From: Edaphobacter aggregans DSM 19364
Lineage (GTDB): Bacteria; Acidobacteriota; Terriglobia; Terriglobales; Acidobacteriaceae
Direction: 5' to 3'
DNA: 64,000 nucleotides
Assembly: GCF_000745965.1 (NCBI RefSeq)
Contig: NZ_JQKI01000024.1
Location: forward strand, 1 to 64,000
The notes beneath the pieces were generated by a model. It saw only the letters and a list, made by a program, of their open reading frames with translations. It did not search any database and was not told the DNA's origin. Of the stretch, positions 40,805 through 50,760 are shown in pieces. How positions within the stretch are numbered: position 1 is the first letter of the stretch; every line of letters starts with the position of its first letter. Both the position numbers and the translations under genes were made by a program.

Positions 40805-40833
40805 CCTCACCTCTGACTCGTAACTCATCAAAG

Positions 40834-40892
40834 CCGGGTGCCCCACGTCTCGATTCTGAGACGTGGGTTCATTCGAGCGAAGCTCGAACCTC
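40834..40892. repeat. REP-like double hairpin related to the transposase repeats
   Basis: GGGTGCCCCACGTCTCG / GAGACGTGGG forms one hairpin and TTCGAGC-GAA-GCTCGAA the next. The opening GGGTGCCCCA and the two-hairpin plan match the inverted repeats around the RAYT, with different stem sequences. Confidence 0.65.
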
Positions 40893-40979
40893 GTAATCAA
40901 GGGCTCAGCTTCAGCCACAGCAAACCGTCTCCTATCAACAAGAAGCAGCCACCATCGCTGTTTTACCCCGAAAAATCTC

Positions 40980-41180
40980 TTGTCAAGCCCCAATCTCCCC
41001 TAAGTCAATGACCCCAAAATACTTGTGCAGTGCCGATTAATTCCCCTCCATTCTCTATACTGGAAATAGAGACACCAGAGACCGCACCCCAATAGCCCCA
41101 AAGCTGCGCCACGTGACTGGCGAAGTACCAGACTAAGTGCAATCTTTGGAAGACTTTGCACAAAAAGGTACGGGAGGGGG
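40980..41180 (+). repeat. ~200 bp intergenic element, copy 1, upstream of pdxT
   Basis: Shares ordered blocks with 50556-50760: TGTCAAGCCCC, then TGCCGATTAATT 50 bp later in both, GAAGTACCA, GAAGACTTTGC, and a final AAGGTACGGG(A/G)GG. The 3' end supplies the purine-rich ribosome-binding site of pdxT. TATACT at 41059 is a possible -10. Confidence 0.7.
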
Positions 41181-41184
41181 ACAT

Positions 41185-41799
41185 ATGACCACAGGCGCCG
41201 CACCGGACGAACAGCCACAACTCACCATCGGAGTCCTCGCCCTCCAGGGAGCCTACCAGGCCCACGACCTCACCCTCTGCAAGCTCGGAGCCCACACCCG
41301 CCTCGTCCGCCTCCCCACCGATCTCGAAGGCATCGACGGCCTCGTCATGCCCGGCGGCGAGTCCACCACCATGCTCAAGTTCCTCGAGCAGCGCGGCTTC
41401 TTCGACCTCCTCAAGGACTTCGTCCACAAGACCCCGACCTTCGGAACCTGCGCTGGTGTCATCCTCCTCGCCACCGACGTCACCAACCCCGTCCAGAGAT
41501 CCCTCGGTGCCCTCGACGTCACCGTCGAGCGCAACTCCTACGGCCGCCAGATCGACTCCACCATCCTCAACGCCGACTCCAAACTCCCCGGCGGCCCGCT
41601 CGAGATGATCTTCATCCGCGCCCCCCGCATCACCCGCACCGGCCCCGCCGTCGAAACCCTCGCCACCCGCGACTCCGACCCCGTCCTCGTCCGCCAGGAT
41701 CACCTCCTCGCCGCCACCTTCCACCCCGAGCTAGGCCACGACCTCCGCGTCCACCAGCTCTTCCTCGACCTGGTCCGCGAACACAAGCGAAAGAGCTAG
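41185..41799 (+). CDS. pdxT: Pyridoxal 5'-phosphate synthase, glutaminase subunit PdxT
   Basis: 204 residues from the ATG at 41185, with GGAGGGGG 4 nt upstream. Class I glutaminase motifs: IGVLALQGAYQAH, MPGGESTTM, the nucleophile in FGTCAGVILLA, ALDVTVERNSYGRQ, and the HPEL His/Glu pair. It supplies ammonia to PdxS. Overlaps the convergent membrane gene by 4 bp. Confidence 0.95.
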   Translation: MTTGAAPDEQPQLTIGVLALQGAYQAHDLTLCKLGAHTRLVRLPTDLEGIDGLVMPGGESTTMLKFLEQRGFFDLLKDFVHKTPTFGTCAGVILLATDVTNPVQRSLGALDVTVERNSYGRQIDSTILNADSKLPGGPLEMIFIRAPRITRTGPAVETLATRDSDPVLVRQDHLLAATFHPELGHDLRVHQLFLDLVREHKRKS

Positions 41800-42161
41800 C
41801 TCGCCCTCCACCTCCGCACCGCCAGCCAGATCGCAATCGCAAGAAACTGACCATACAGCGTCCATTCCACCGCAGCCCCAATCGTCGAGCGCTCCGCCCC
41901 TCGCACCGCAACCAACACCAGCATCACCAACAGCACCGCCAGCGACCACCACATCACCTTCCGCCCATAGTGAGTCGTCCTCACCGCCACCAGACGCCGC
42001 GCCGGAAGCTTCGCTGCAACGCGCTCCGCAAAATCCGCAGGAATCGAGCTCGACAAATCCGGCGCCCGCTCCAGCGCCGCAACAATCCGATCCTCAAACG
42101 CCCGCTCCTCCTCGCGAGCCAGCGCCGCCATCTCCTCCGGACTCATCTCTTCACCGCGCAT
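41796..42161 (-). CDS. Single-gene membrane partner of the ECF sigma factor (possible anti-sigma)
   Basis: 121 residues: a helical, acidic N-terminal ~60 residues (EEMAALAREEERAFEDRIVAALE), then two hydrophobic helices (~72-88 and ~101-115). It overlaps the end of the sigma gene by 19 bp, so it is coupled to it. Gene order and topology suggest an anti-sigma factor, but no zinc HxxxCxxC motif is present, so this is inference. Confidence 0.7.
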   Translation of the reverse strand: MRGEEMSPEEMAALAREEERAFEDRIVAALERAPDLSSSIPADFAERVAAKLPARRLVAVRTTHYGRKVMWWSLAVLLVMLVLVAVRGAERSTIGAAVEWTLYGQFLAIAIWLAVRRWRAS

Positions 42162-42694
42162 ACAGCTCTCCCTTCGCTGGCCTGCAATCTCTCCCGCAGC
42201 TTCTTCCTTCCGCGATGCAGATGCGTCCGAATCGTTCCGATCGGCATATTCAGCGCCGCCGCAATCTGCTCATAGCTCCGCTCCTCCTGGTGGTAAAGAA
42301 CGAGCACCGTTCGCTCCACGCTGCTCAACTCCTGCAACTGCTCCTCCACCCGCAGCCGGAACTCGCGCTCCTCCATCTGCTGCTCCGCATTGCGCTCCGG
42401 ATGCTCCAGCCGCTCCTCCCACGCACTCGTCTCGTCCGACATCGAGACCAGCGGCCGATCCGCCCTCTTCCGCCGCTTCCACTCGTTCTGAGCGACGTTC
42501 ACCGCAATCCGATAGAGATACGTCGTCACTAGCGATTCACCGCGAAAGTTCGGCAGCGCCCGATACAACCGCAGAAAGACCTCCTGAGCCAGATCGTCGA
42601 GATGCTCCCTGCTCCCCGTCAGCCGATAAAGCGTGCGAAAGACCATCGCCTGATTCTCCCGCACCACCTGCTCGAAGCTGAGATCGGCACTCAC
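42143..42694 (-). CDS. ECF-type RNA polymerase sigma factor
   Basis: 183 residues from the GTG at 42694. Sigma region 2 (VFRTLYRLTGSREHLDDLAQEVFLRLYRAL) and region 4 (LSSVERTVLVLYHQEERSYEQIAAALNMPIGTIRTHLHRGRKKL) are complete. A longer frame from 42757 exists, but the promoter GAAACTT-N16-TCTAA lies inside that extension, so the message begins at or just before the GTG 8 nt after the -10. It directs polymerase to stress genes and probably activates itself. Confidence 0.9.
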   Translation of the reverse strand: MSADLSFEQVVRENQAMVFRTLYRLTGSREHLDDLAQEVFLRLYRALPNFRGESLVTTYLYRIAVNVAQNEWKRRKRADRPLVSMSDETSAWEERLEHPERNAEQQMEEREFRLRVEEQLQELSSVERTVLVLYHQEERSYEQIAAALNMPIGTIRTHLHRGRKKLRERLQASEGRAVCAVKR

Positions 42695-42702
42695 AGGAAG
42701 CG

Positions 42703-42730
42703 TTAGACCTCCGCGCATCGCCAAAGTTTC
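42703..42730 (-). promoter_or_regulatory. ECF-type promoter of the sigma gene
   Basis: GAAACTT (42730-42724), a 16 bp spacer, and TCTAA (42707-42703) followed by CGC. It matches RpoE-like GGAACTT-N16-TCNAA and is identical in core to the divergent promoter at 42743-42770. Confidence 0.65.
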
Positions 42731-42742
42731 AGCACAACGAGT

Positions 42743-42770
42743 GAAACTTAACCGCAACCGTATTGTCTAA
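42743..42770 (+). promoter_or_regulatory. ECF-type promoter of the divergent membrane gene
   Basis: GAAACTT (42743-42749), 16 bp spacer, TCTAA (42766-42770) followed by CGC. The expected start is about 20 nt before the ATG at 42798, which has GGGAGG upstream. Confidence 0.65.
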
Positions 42771-42797
42771 CGCTGGCAGAAAAGGGAGGTCCAGCAC

Positions 42798-43238
42798 ATG
42801 GAAATCTTTCACAGCCCGCTCATCGTTCCCCTGGGAGCGTTCGTCGTCGCCATCGTCGCCATCATCGCCGGTATCTGGTCCGATGCCCACACCAAGCGCA
42901 TCCGCGCCGATCAGCGCATGGCCATGCTCGCCCGCGGAATGTCCGTCGACGACATCGAAAAGGTTCTCGGCAAAGCCCATGAAGAAGAGCGCCCGCCCAA
43001 AGATCCGCTGCGCAGTCTCAACAACGCCCGCCGAGCCGGCATCGTTCTCGTCTCCTCGGGAATTGGTCTCATGCTCTTCTTCATCACGCTCTGTGTGATC
43101 CTGCACGAGCGCAACGTCCTCGCCGGAGCCGCCGTCGGCCTCATCCCTCTGGCCATCGGCATCGGGTTCTTCGTCGACTACAACCTGCAGAAGCGCGAGC
43201 TATCGCGCTTCGGCATGGAGATCGACCCGACGCGCTGA
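42798..43238 (+). CDS. Membrane protein, probable ECF sigma target
   Basis: 146 residues with helices near 8-27, ~80-100 and ~105-127 around a charged cytoplasmic segment (DAHTKRIRADQRMAMLARGMSVDDIEKVLGKAHEEE). The middle segment is the sort seen in DUF6249-like proteins. No catalytic motif. Divergent from the sigma gene under the same promoter type, so likely in its regulon. Confidence 0.75.
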   Translation: MEIFHSPLIVPLGAFVVAIVAIIAGIWSDAHTKRIRADQRMAMLARGMSVDDIEKVLGKAHEEERPPKDPLRSLNNARRAGIVLVSSGIGLMLFFITLCVILHERNVLAGAAVGLIPLAIGIGFFVDYNLQKRELSRFGMEIDPTR

Positions 43239-43239
43239 C

Positions 43240-43983
43240 CTAAAGCCCCAGCCCGCCATCCACCGTCAGAAGCTGCCCCGTAATAAACTCCGGCGCTGTC
43301 GCAAAGAACACCACCGCCGCAGCCACGTCCTCCGCGGTCCCGTTCCGCTGCATCGGGGTTTTGCGCGCGAAGTGCTCGTAGGCCTCTTCGATCTCACCCT
43401 GAACGATCATGCCCGGCGCCACGCAGTTCACGCTGATCTCCGGAGCCCACGCCTTCGCCATCGTCTCCGACAGCATATGCAGCGCCGCCTTCGACGTGCA
43501 GTAGTGGCCGTGCGTCGCCCACGGATGCGTCCCGCCCAGCGACCCGATGTTTACGATCCTCCCCTGCACCGCCCGCAGATGTGGAACCGCAGCCCGCGCC
43601 ACCAGAAACGGCGCACGCGTGTTCGTGGCAAACATCCGGTCCCACTGCGCAACCGTAATCTCCTCGAGCACTACCGACTCAAACACCCCGGCGTTGTTCA
43701 CCACCAGATCAAGCCTGCCAAACTGTTCGACGACCTCAGCCACCGTCGCATCAATGCTCTCCGGGTCGCCAAGATCGCACCGAACCGCCAGCGCATCCAC
43801 ATCAAACGCGGCCAGATCGCGAACCGTCTGCTCCGCCTCGACCTGTGAGCCGAGATACGTGATGGCGACGTCGGCGCCGTGCTCCGCAAGCATCAGTGCG
43901 ATCGCGCGGCCAATGCGTTTGGCCGCGCCGGTGACGAGCGCAGTCTTACCCGCAAGCGGCTTCGCCGAGAGAGGATTCATCAT
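43240..43983 (-). CDS. Short-chain dehydrogenase/reductase, pteridine-reductase-like
   Basis: 247 residues from the first of two adjacent ATGs. TALVTGAAKRIGRAIALML and NNAGVFESV are standard; the catalytic set is NIGSLGG, HYCTSKAAL and VAPGMI. The GAAKRIG motif and the layout (loss of one Gly/Ser in the dinucleotide loop) resemble FolM/pteridine reductases, but the substrate is not proven. The gene starts 7 bp after the stop of the upstream secreted-protein gene. Confidence 0.88.
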   Translation of the reverse strand: MMNPLSAKPLAGKTALVTGAAKRIGRAIALMLAEHGADVAITYLGSQVEAEQTVRDLAAFDVDALAVRCDLGDPESIDATVAEVVEQFGRLDLVVNNAGVFESVVLEEITVAQWDRMFATNTRAPFLVARAAVPHLRAVQGRIVNIGSLGGTHPWATHGHYCTSKAALHMLSETMAKAWAPEISVNCVAPGMIVQGEIEEAYEHFARKTPMQRNGTAEDVAAAVVFFATAPEFITGQLLTVDGGLGL

Positions 43984-43990
43984 GAGGTCG

Positions 43991-44557
43991 CTACTGCTTA
44001 GGAGCAGTAGAGGTCGTCCCCTGTGACGGCGGAGCAGCGTTCGGCGTAGTCGAATTCGTTGACTTCGGCCTTGCGGGTTCCTGGACCCCCGCCTTGCGGC
44101 TGGATTCCTTGCCTGTGTTGTCTGTATACGAGGACGCCTGCTCCTGCGGCCGCAGCATCGCAATCGCAATCTCGCGTGTGGGCTCGTCCACCTGGAAGTC
44201 CTCGGCGTACGTTGCAAAGCCGTTGGCGATCACCTGCACCCGCACCAGCGATCCCGTCGGGATGATATCGATCGTAGCCTTCCCATCAGGGCCCGTCTTC
44301 ACCTCGAGGTTTCCGATGTCCTTGCCGTCTTTGAACGGATTGAAGATCACGGCCGCGTTCATAATCGGCTTGCCGTTCGCCTTCTTGGTCACCTGCACGG
44401 TGATCTTCGAGGTCTCCGGAGGTGGCTTGTATTTCCTTCCCCGCTTCATCGGCGAGTCCTGCGCGAGCAGGCTTGAGGCGGCTACCAGTGCGGTGACACA
44501 GATAAGGGCGATACGGGACCAGTATGAGAAGCGGCGAGACAACATAGTGGCATTCAT
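43991..44557 (-). CDS. Secreted carboxypeptidase-regulatory-like domain protein
   Basis: 188 residues. Signal peptide ending ...SLLAQDS. One ~90-residue Ig-like/CarboxypepD_reg domain (KITVQVTKKANGKPIMNAAVIFNP ... GPDGKATIDIIPTGSLVRVQVIANGFATY ... REIAIAMLRP) and a low-complexity Ser/Thr/Pro tail. It probably acts outside the cytoplasm as a binding or structural domain. It lies in tandem with the SDR gene. Confidence 0.75.
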   Translation of the reverse strand: MNATMLSRRFSYWSRIALICVTALVAASSLLAQDSPMKRGRKYKPPPETSKITVQVTKKANGKPIMNAAVIFNPFKDGKDIGNLEVKTGPDGKATIDIIPTGSLVRVQVIANGFATYAEDFQVDEPTREIAIAMLRPQEQASSYTDNTGKESSRKAGVQEPARPKSTNSTTPNAAPPSQGTTSTAPKQ

Positions 44558-44645
44558 TCTACGACGTTGAGCGCAGCATTTGCTCCCCCATCTCCCCTCG
44601 AGCGTCGGGTTGCGTGGGTTTCACTCATATTTCATCTTGAACGAG

Positions 44646-44675
44646 TTGACATCCGCCCGCCCCCTCCCCTATCGT
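44646..44675 (+). promoter_or_regulatory. groESL promoter
   Basis: TTGACA (44646-44651), an 18 bp spacer and TATCGT (44670-44675). It overlaps the CIRCE operator that begins at 44675. The 5' leader to groES is about 200 nt and holds no gene. Confidence 0.6.
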
Positions 44676-44701
44676 TAGCAATCGGAAGCCTAGAGTGCTA
44701 A
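44675..44701. promoter_or_regulatory. CIRCE operator (HrcA-binding inverted repeat)
   Basis: TTAGCAATC-N9-GAGTGCTAA, one mismatch from the CIRCE consensus TTAGCACTC-N9-GAGTGCTAA. Its place at the groESL promoter implies repression by HrcA and relief on heat shock. Confidence 0.88.
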
Positions 44702-44884
44702 CCGGCTGTAAGGCCCCGCAAGAAGAGTCTGGCTCAGACAGGCTCCCCGTGGGAGGCAGCGGGTAGCGTTTCCAATAGTTTGCATCGTGCCGCAGGACGA
44801 GACTTTGCCCTGGGAGCCCGATGCGCGTTTCAACCCGGGCGGTGCTTCCGTTCGGCAAAACAAAGTAACAAGGAGAGCTAAGCA

Positions 44885-45178
44885 ATGGCAAAGACATTTA
44901 CACCGCTGCACGATCGCATCCTGGTCCGTCGCGTGGAAGAGGGCGAGAGCATTCGTGGCGGCATCATCATTCCCGACTCCGCCAAGGAGAAGCCACAGCA
45001 GGGGCAAGTCATCTCCGTCGGCAAGGGCAAGTCGAACGACGAAGGCAAGGTTTTCCCGCTCGACGTCAAGGCAGGCGACCAGATCCTCTTCGGCAAGTAC
45101 TCCGGAACCGAGATCAAGCTCGACGGCGAAGAGCTACTGATCATGCGCGAAGAAGAAGTCCTCGGCATCGTCAAGTAG
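44885..45178 (+). CDS. groES: Co-chaperonin GroES
   Basis: 97 residues with AAGGAG upstream. [17 protein letters not shown], the mobile loop [18 protein letters not shown], and [32 protein letters not shown]. It caps GroEL for protein folding. It precedes groEL by 168 bp in one operon. Confidence 0.97.
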   Translation: MAKTFTPLHDRILVRRVEEGESIRGGIIIPDSAKEKPQQGQVISVGKGKSNDEGKVFPLDVKAGDQILFGKYSGTEIKLDGEELLIMREEEVLGIVK

Positions 45179-45243
45179 TCCTTCGCGGACGGCGAAGAGC
45201 GGCACCGCCGCGTTCTAACCCCTCCGCAACCTTCAGCGTTAAG

Positions 45244-47017
<1,774 letters not shown>

Positions 47018-47032
47018 ACCGTCAGCCTCTAA

Positions 47033-47075
47033 ACGAAGGCCTCCGGAGACTTCCGGGGGCCTTCGTCGTTTTCGC
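47033..47075 (+). terminator. Rho-independent terminator of groESL
   Basis: ACGAAGGCC / GGCCTTCGT stem with inner TCCGG pairing, followed by CGTTTTC, 16 bp after the groEL stop. Confidence 0.85.
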
Positions 47076-47120
47076 GACGAAACGGATTCGCGGACCACAG
47101 GCCACGCATCAAGAAAGCTA

Positions 47121-47148
47121 TTGCAATTCGCCTTTTATTCGCTACAAT
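47121..47148 (+). promoter_or_regulatory. lexA promoter, leaderless start
   Basis: TTGCAA (47121-47126), 16 bp spacer, TACAAT (47143-47148), then 6 nt to the ATG. There is no ribosome-binding site. A LexA box could not be assigned because the binding motif of this lineage is not known to me. Confidence 0.6.
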
Positions 47149-47154
47149 CTCCGC

Positions 47155-47760
47155 ATGGCTATTACGCGACGGCAAAAAGAGGTCCTCGACTTTCTCTCCG
47201 GCTTCACCCAGAAGAACGGATACTCCCCTTCGTATGAGGAGATCGCCAGCGGCCTGGGCCTCAGCTCGCTCGCCACCGTGCACAAGCACATCACCAATCT
47301 GCAGAACAAGGGGCTGCTGCAGCGCGCGCACAACCGCAGCCGCTCCATCGACGTCCTACCCGCCCGCGGCTCCCGCCGCGGCTCCGACCGCCTCCCTCTG
47401 CTCGGCCGCATCGCCGCCGGCAAGCCCGTTGAGGCCATCGAGACCGCCGAGAGCATCTCCCTCGGCGACATCATCGGCAACCGCGAGGTCTTCGCCCTTG
47501 AGGTCCGCGGCGACTCCATGCGCGACGAGCACATCGTCTCCGGCGACTACGTCCTGGTCGAGCGCACCCGCACCGCCCGTGAGGGAGAGATCATCGTCGC
47601 CCTCGTCGACGGCTCCGACGCCACCCTCAAGCGCTTCTACCGCGAGGGCAACATGATCCGCCTACAGCCCTCCAACACCGAGATGGCCCCCATCTTCGCC
47701 CCCGCAGCCAGCGTCACCATCCAGGGCAAGGTCCTCGGAGTCCTCCGCAAGTACGCCTGA
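47155..47760 (+). CDS. lexA: LexA repressor
   Basis: 201 residues. The helix-turn-helix domain (RRQKEVLDFLSGF ... SYEEIASGLGLSSLATVHKHI) is followed by the A88-G89 self-cleavage site (RIAAGKP). The catalytic dyad is Ser121 (RGDSMRDEHI) and Lys159 (DATLKRFY). It represses SOS genes and is inactivated by RecA-stimulated self-cleavage. Confidence 0.96.
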   Translation: MAITRRQKEVLDFLSGFTQKNGYSPSYEEIASGLGLSSLATVHKHITNLQNKGLLQRAHNRSRSIDVLPARGSRRGSDRLPLLGRIAAGKPVEAIETAESISLGDIIGNREVFALEVRGDSMRDEHIVSGDYVLVERTRTAREGEIIVALVDGSDATLKRFYREGNMIRLQPSNTEMAPIFAPAASVTIQGKVLGVLRKYA

Positions 47761-48061
47761 GCCTCCCCCGCACACCGAACCAGCGAAAACACTCTCATGA
47801 CACTTTTCCGCCATCATCTGCCGCGGCGGTTGCCAGCTACAATATCTTTATCTTTCGAACCAGAGGCTAAAGCCCAGTTCCTTTGCGATCATTGGCTGTC
47901 CTGCTGTCCCTTCTCTCCCATACCCCTCACTCCTCGTCTAAAGTACGATTCACTCTGAAACTTTTCGCCGGTCCAGGGAACCGTTGCGCCTCTCGCTGCG
48001 TAACCACATCCGGGACATGGACCTATTTCTTTCCGAACCGCAGCAGCACTCTGCAGGAGCT
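47761..48061. other. Intergenic region between lexA and the efflux adaptor
   Basis: 301 bp without a gene. It includes a partial GGGCTTTAGCC repeat in reverse orientation (about 47867-47877) and a possible -10 TACAAT near 47839. No terminator hairpin of clear strength was seen. Confidence 0.4.
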
Positions 48062-49276
48062 ATGACCTTGGCCACACAGCGAAACAAGAAGCGCAGACTC
48101 TGGATCTGGGGCACCGTCATCGCCCTCGTCATCGCCGCCATCCTCGGCATCGCGGCCGCCGCCCGCGGCAACAGCGCCAAGCTTGAGCCCTCCCAGCTTG
48201 CCAAGGTCGAAAAGGGCGACATCGCCCGCTCCGTCGTCGCCACCGGCAAGGTTCAGCCCATCACCAAGGTCGAGGCCAAATCCAAGGCCTCCGGTATCGT
48301 CACCAAGCTCTACGTCGACATCAACCAGCAGGTGAAGCAGGGTCAGGTCCTCGCCCAGCTCGACCAGATCGAGATTCTCGCCCAGGTCAACGCGCAGAAG
48401 GCTCAGCTCGCCGCCGCCGAGTCCAACGCCCGCGCCGCCCAGGCCGCCATCCAGTACGACAAGGTCAACGCCGAGGCGCCCGACCTGCCCATGTTCAAGA
48501 ACACCTACGAGCGCGCCCTCTCCATGTCCAAAGACGGAGTCGTCTCCCAGCAGGCCCTCGACGACGCCCAGCAGAAGTACCTCGCCGCCGCCAACACCCG
48601 CGACAAGGCCGTCGCCCAGATCGCCGTCGACACCTCCAAGCTCCACCAGGCGCAGGCCCAGGTCCAGCAGTCCGAGGCCTCCCTCAAGCAGCTTGAGGAG
48701 CAGCTCTCCTACACCACCATCACTTCCCCCATGGACGGCGTCATCCTCTCCCGCGACGTCGAGCTAGGCGACGCCGTCTCCTCCATCCTCGTCATGGGCT
48801 CCACCGCCACCCTCGTCATGACCATCGGCGACACCACACAGGTGTACGTCCAGGGCAAGGTCGACGAGTCCGATATCGGCAAGGTCTACATGGGCCAGCC
48901 AGCCCGTATCAAGGTCGAATCCTTCAAGGACAAGACCTTCCTCGGCAAGGTCACTAAGATCGCCCCCCTTGGCGTCGAGAAGGACAACGTCACCACCTTT
49001 GAGGTTCGCGTCTCCATCGACAACCCCGGCGGCGAGCTCAAGGCCAACATGACCGCCAACGCCGAGATCCTCCTCGAGGAGCACAAAGGCGTCTTCACCG
49101 TACCCGAGCAATCCGTCATCTACGACAAGGACCGCAACGCCTCCGTCGAGGTCCCCGACTCCAGCCAGAAGAAGGGTCGCCGCAAGGTCTCCATCAAGGC
49201 CGGAATCTCCAACGGAACCCGCACCGAAGTCCTCTCCGGACTCAACGCCGGCGACACCGTCATCCTCCAGCAGTAG
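48062..49276 (+). CDS. Efflux RND/MacA-type periplasmic adaptor
   Basis: 404 residues from the ATG at 48062, with AGGAG very close. One N-terminal membrane helix (~residues 13-32), a lipoyl half (VVATGKVQPITKVEAKSKASGIVTKLYVDINQQVKQGQVLAQLD), an Ala/Gln-rich coiled coil (~100-210) and the second lipoyl half (LSYTTITSPMDGVILSRDVELGDAV). It would bridge an inner-membrane transporter and an outer-membrane channel. The MacB-type ATPase/permease is not within the window on this side. Confidence 0.88.
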   Translation: MTLATQRNKKRRLWIWGTVIALVIAAILGIAAAARGNSAKLEPSQLAKVEKGDIARSVVATGKVQPITKVEAKSKASGIVTKLYVDINQQVKQGQVLAQLDQIEILAQVNAQKAQLAAAESNARAAQAAIQYDKVNAEAPDLPMFKNTYERALSMSKDGVVSQQALDDAQQKYLAAANTRDKAVAQIAVDTSKLHQAQAQVQQSEASLKQLEEQLSYTTITSPMDGVILSRDVELGDAVSSILVMGSTATLVMTIGDTTQVYVQGKVDESDIGKVYMGQPARIKVESFKDKTFLGKVTKIAPLGVEKDNVTTFEVRVSIDNPGGELKANMTANAEILLEEHKGVFTVPEQSVIYDKDRNASVEVPDSSQKKGRRKVSIKAGISNGTRTEVLSGLNAGDTVILQQ

Positions 49277-49320
49277 GCTGAATCGCATCAGCAGCCAGTC
49301 AGATCTGTCACGGACGGGTA

Positions 49321-49419
49321 GGTCCGGGCTTTAGCCCGGACATTCAGGCCCCCATTAAAAGTTTGTCATCCCGACCGGAGCGCGCAGCGCGGAGTGGAGG
49401 GACCTGCTTCTCTACCACG
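49321..49419. repeat. Two intergenic repeats: GGGCTTTAGCCC palindrome and GTCATCCCGACC element
   Basis: TCCGGGCTTTAGCCCGGA at 49323-49340, then TTTGTCATCCCGACCGGAGCG ... GGAGTGGAGGGACCTGCTTCTCTACC at 49361-49419. Both recur, in the same order, after the DUF4097-like gene at 50431 and 50471. Confidence 0.75.
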
Positions 49420-49505
49420 ACCGCGTCCCGTCAAGGTTCGTCACAAAATCGGGAACAAACTCCGCCATCCCGACGTAATCCCCAACGTAAACGGAGGCCA
49501 CTTTC

Positions 49506-50366
49506 ATGAACGCAAGAATCCTTCTGGCCACAGCCAGTCTCGCCATCACCACCACGGCCTTTGCCGCCGACAAGACCTTCGACCGCACCCTCAACGTCTC
49601 CGGCTCGCCCAACGTCTCAGTCGCCACCGGCTCCGGCTACATCCGCCTCAAGCCCGGCTCCGACAACCAGGTCCACATCACTGGCCACATCCACGCCAAC
49701 AGTAGCTGGATGAGCGGCGGCAGTGACGTCGACTCCCGCGTCCAGCAGATCGCCAACAACCCGCCCATCGTGCAAAGCGGCAACGACATCACCATCGGCA
49801 AAACACACGGCGACAACGACCTCTACCGCAACATCTCCATCGACTACGACGTCACCCTTCCCCGCGCCTCCATCATCGCCGCCGCCACCGGCTCCGGCGA
49901 TATGACCATCGACGGCGTCGGCGCCACCCTCAAGGCCCAGACCGGCTCCGGCTCCGTCCGTGCCACCGGCATCCAGGGCGCAGCCACTCTCGGCTCCGGC
50001 TCCGGCGACGTCGAACTCCACGAGTCCGGCCCAGGCGACGTCCGTGCCGAGACCGGCTCCGGCTCCGTTCGCCTCCACGGCGTCAACGGCGCCCTCAAAG
50101 CCTCCACCGGCTCCGGCGACATCGAGGTCCAAGGCAACCCCTCCACGGACTGGAAGCTCTCCACGGGCTCCGGCTCCATCCACATGGACCTCGGCAGCGG
50201 AGCCAAGTTCAACCTCATCGCCGACACCGGCTCCGGCTCGGTCAACGTCTCCCAGCCCATCTCCATGCAGGGCTCCCTCAATCGGCACCACATCTCCGGA
50301 ACCGTCAACGGAGGCGGCCCCACCATCCGCGCCAACACCGGCTCAGGCGACATCTCTATCCGCTAA
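49506..50366 (+). CDS. DUF4097-like secreted beta-repeat protein
   Basis: 286 residues. Signal peptide ending FAAD. About nine short repeats based on TGSG(D/S) (ATGSGDM, TGSGSV, SGSGDV, TGSGSV, TGSGDI, TGSGSI, TGSGSV, TGSGDI) form a regular beta fold as in DUF4097 proteins, with a longer N-terminal lead. No enzyme residues. It is probably cell-surface or periplasmic; role unknown. Confidence 0.75.
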   Translation: MNARILLATASLAITTTAFAADKTFDRTLNVSGSPNVSVATGSGYIRLKPGSDNQVHITGHIHANSSWMSGGSDVDSRVQQIANNPPIVQSGNDITIGKTHGDNDLYRNISIDYDVTLPRASIIAAATGSGDMTIDGVGATLKAQTGSGSVRATGIQGAATLGSGSGDVELHESGPGDVRAETGSGSVRLHGVNGALKASTGSGDIEVQGNPSTDWKLSTGSGSIHMDLGSGAKFNLIADTGSGSVNVSQPISMQGSLNRHHISGTVNGGGPTIRANTGSGDISIR

Positions 50367-50381
50367 TAGGACGATCGCACA

Positions 50382-50414
50382 AAGACCGGATCGCTGTACC
50401 TGGGGTCCGGTCTT
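50382..50414 (+). terminator. Possible terminator of the DUF4097-like gene
   Basis: AAGACCGGA / TCCGGTCTT stem (50382-50390 and 50406-50414) 15 bp after the stop. The T tract is weak. Confidence 0.45.
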
Positions 50415-50430
50415 GTGTCCCTGAGGTAGG

Positions 50431-50518
50431 TCCGGGCTTTAGCCCGGACATAAAAGCTCCTCCACAGATATGTGCCATCCTGAGCGCAGCGCGAAGCGCG
50501 GAGTCGAAGGACCTGAAT
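50431..50518. repeat. Second intergenic pair of the same two repeats
   Basis: TCCGGGCTTTAGCCCGGA at 50431-50448, then TGTGCCATCCTGAGCGCAGC ... GGAGTCGAAGGACCTGAATTT near 50471-50518. The order repeats that at 49321-49419. Confidence 0.7.
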
Positions 50519-50555
50519 TTTCCTGTAGCGCCATAACTCCGGCGACCCAAAAAAA

Positions 50556-50760
50556 ATGTCAAGCCCCGATATCCCCTAACCCCATCAAACTAAACGAAAT
50601 ACACGTTGCCGATTAATTACCCGCCGTTCGCTAAAATAGAACTAGAAACAAAAAGCCCCGGCAAAGAACCGAGGCCTTCGCTTTTTAAGTAATCGAAAAA
50701 CCCGAAGTACCAACCTAACCCCAATCAATCGAAGACTTTGCGCAATAAGGTACGGGGGGA
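50556..50760 (+). repeat. ~200 bp intergenic element, copy 2
   Basis: Collinear with 40980-41180 at the blocks TGTCAAGCCCC, TGCCGATTAATT, GAAGTACCA, GAAGACTTTGC and AAGGTACGGGG. It also holds a hairpin AAAAAGCCCCGG ... CCGAGG ... GCTTTTT (about 50658-50695) that could end transcription in either direction. Its 3' end encodes, on the minus strand, the last ~12 residues (SPRTLLRKVFD) of the HAD gene. Confidence 0.7.
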
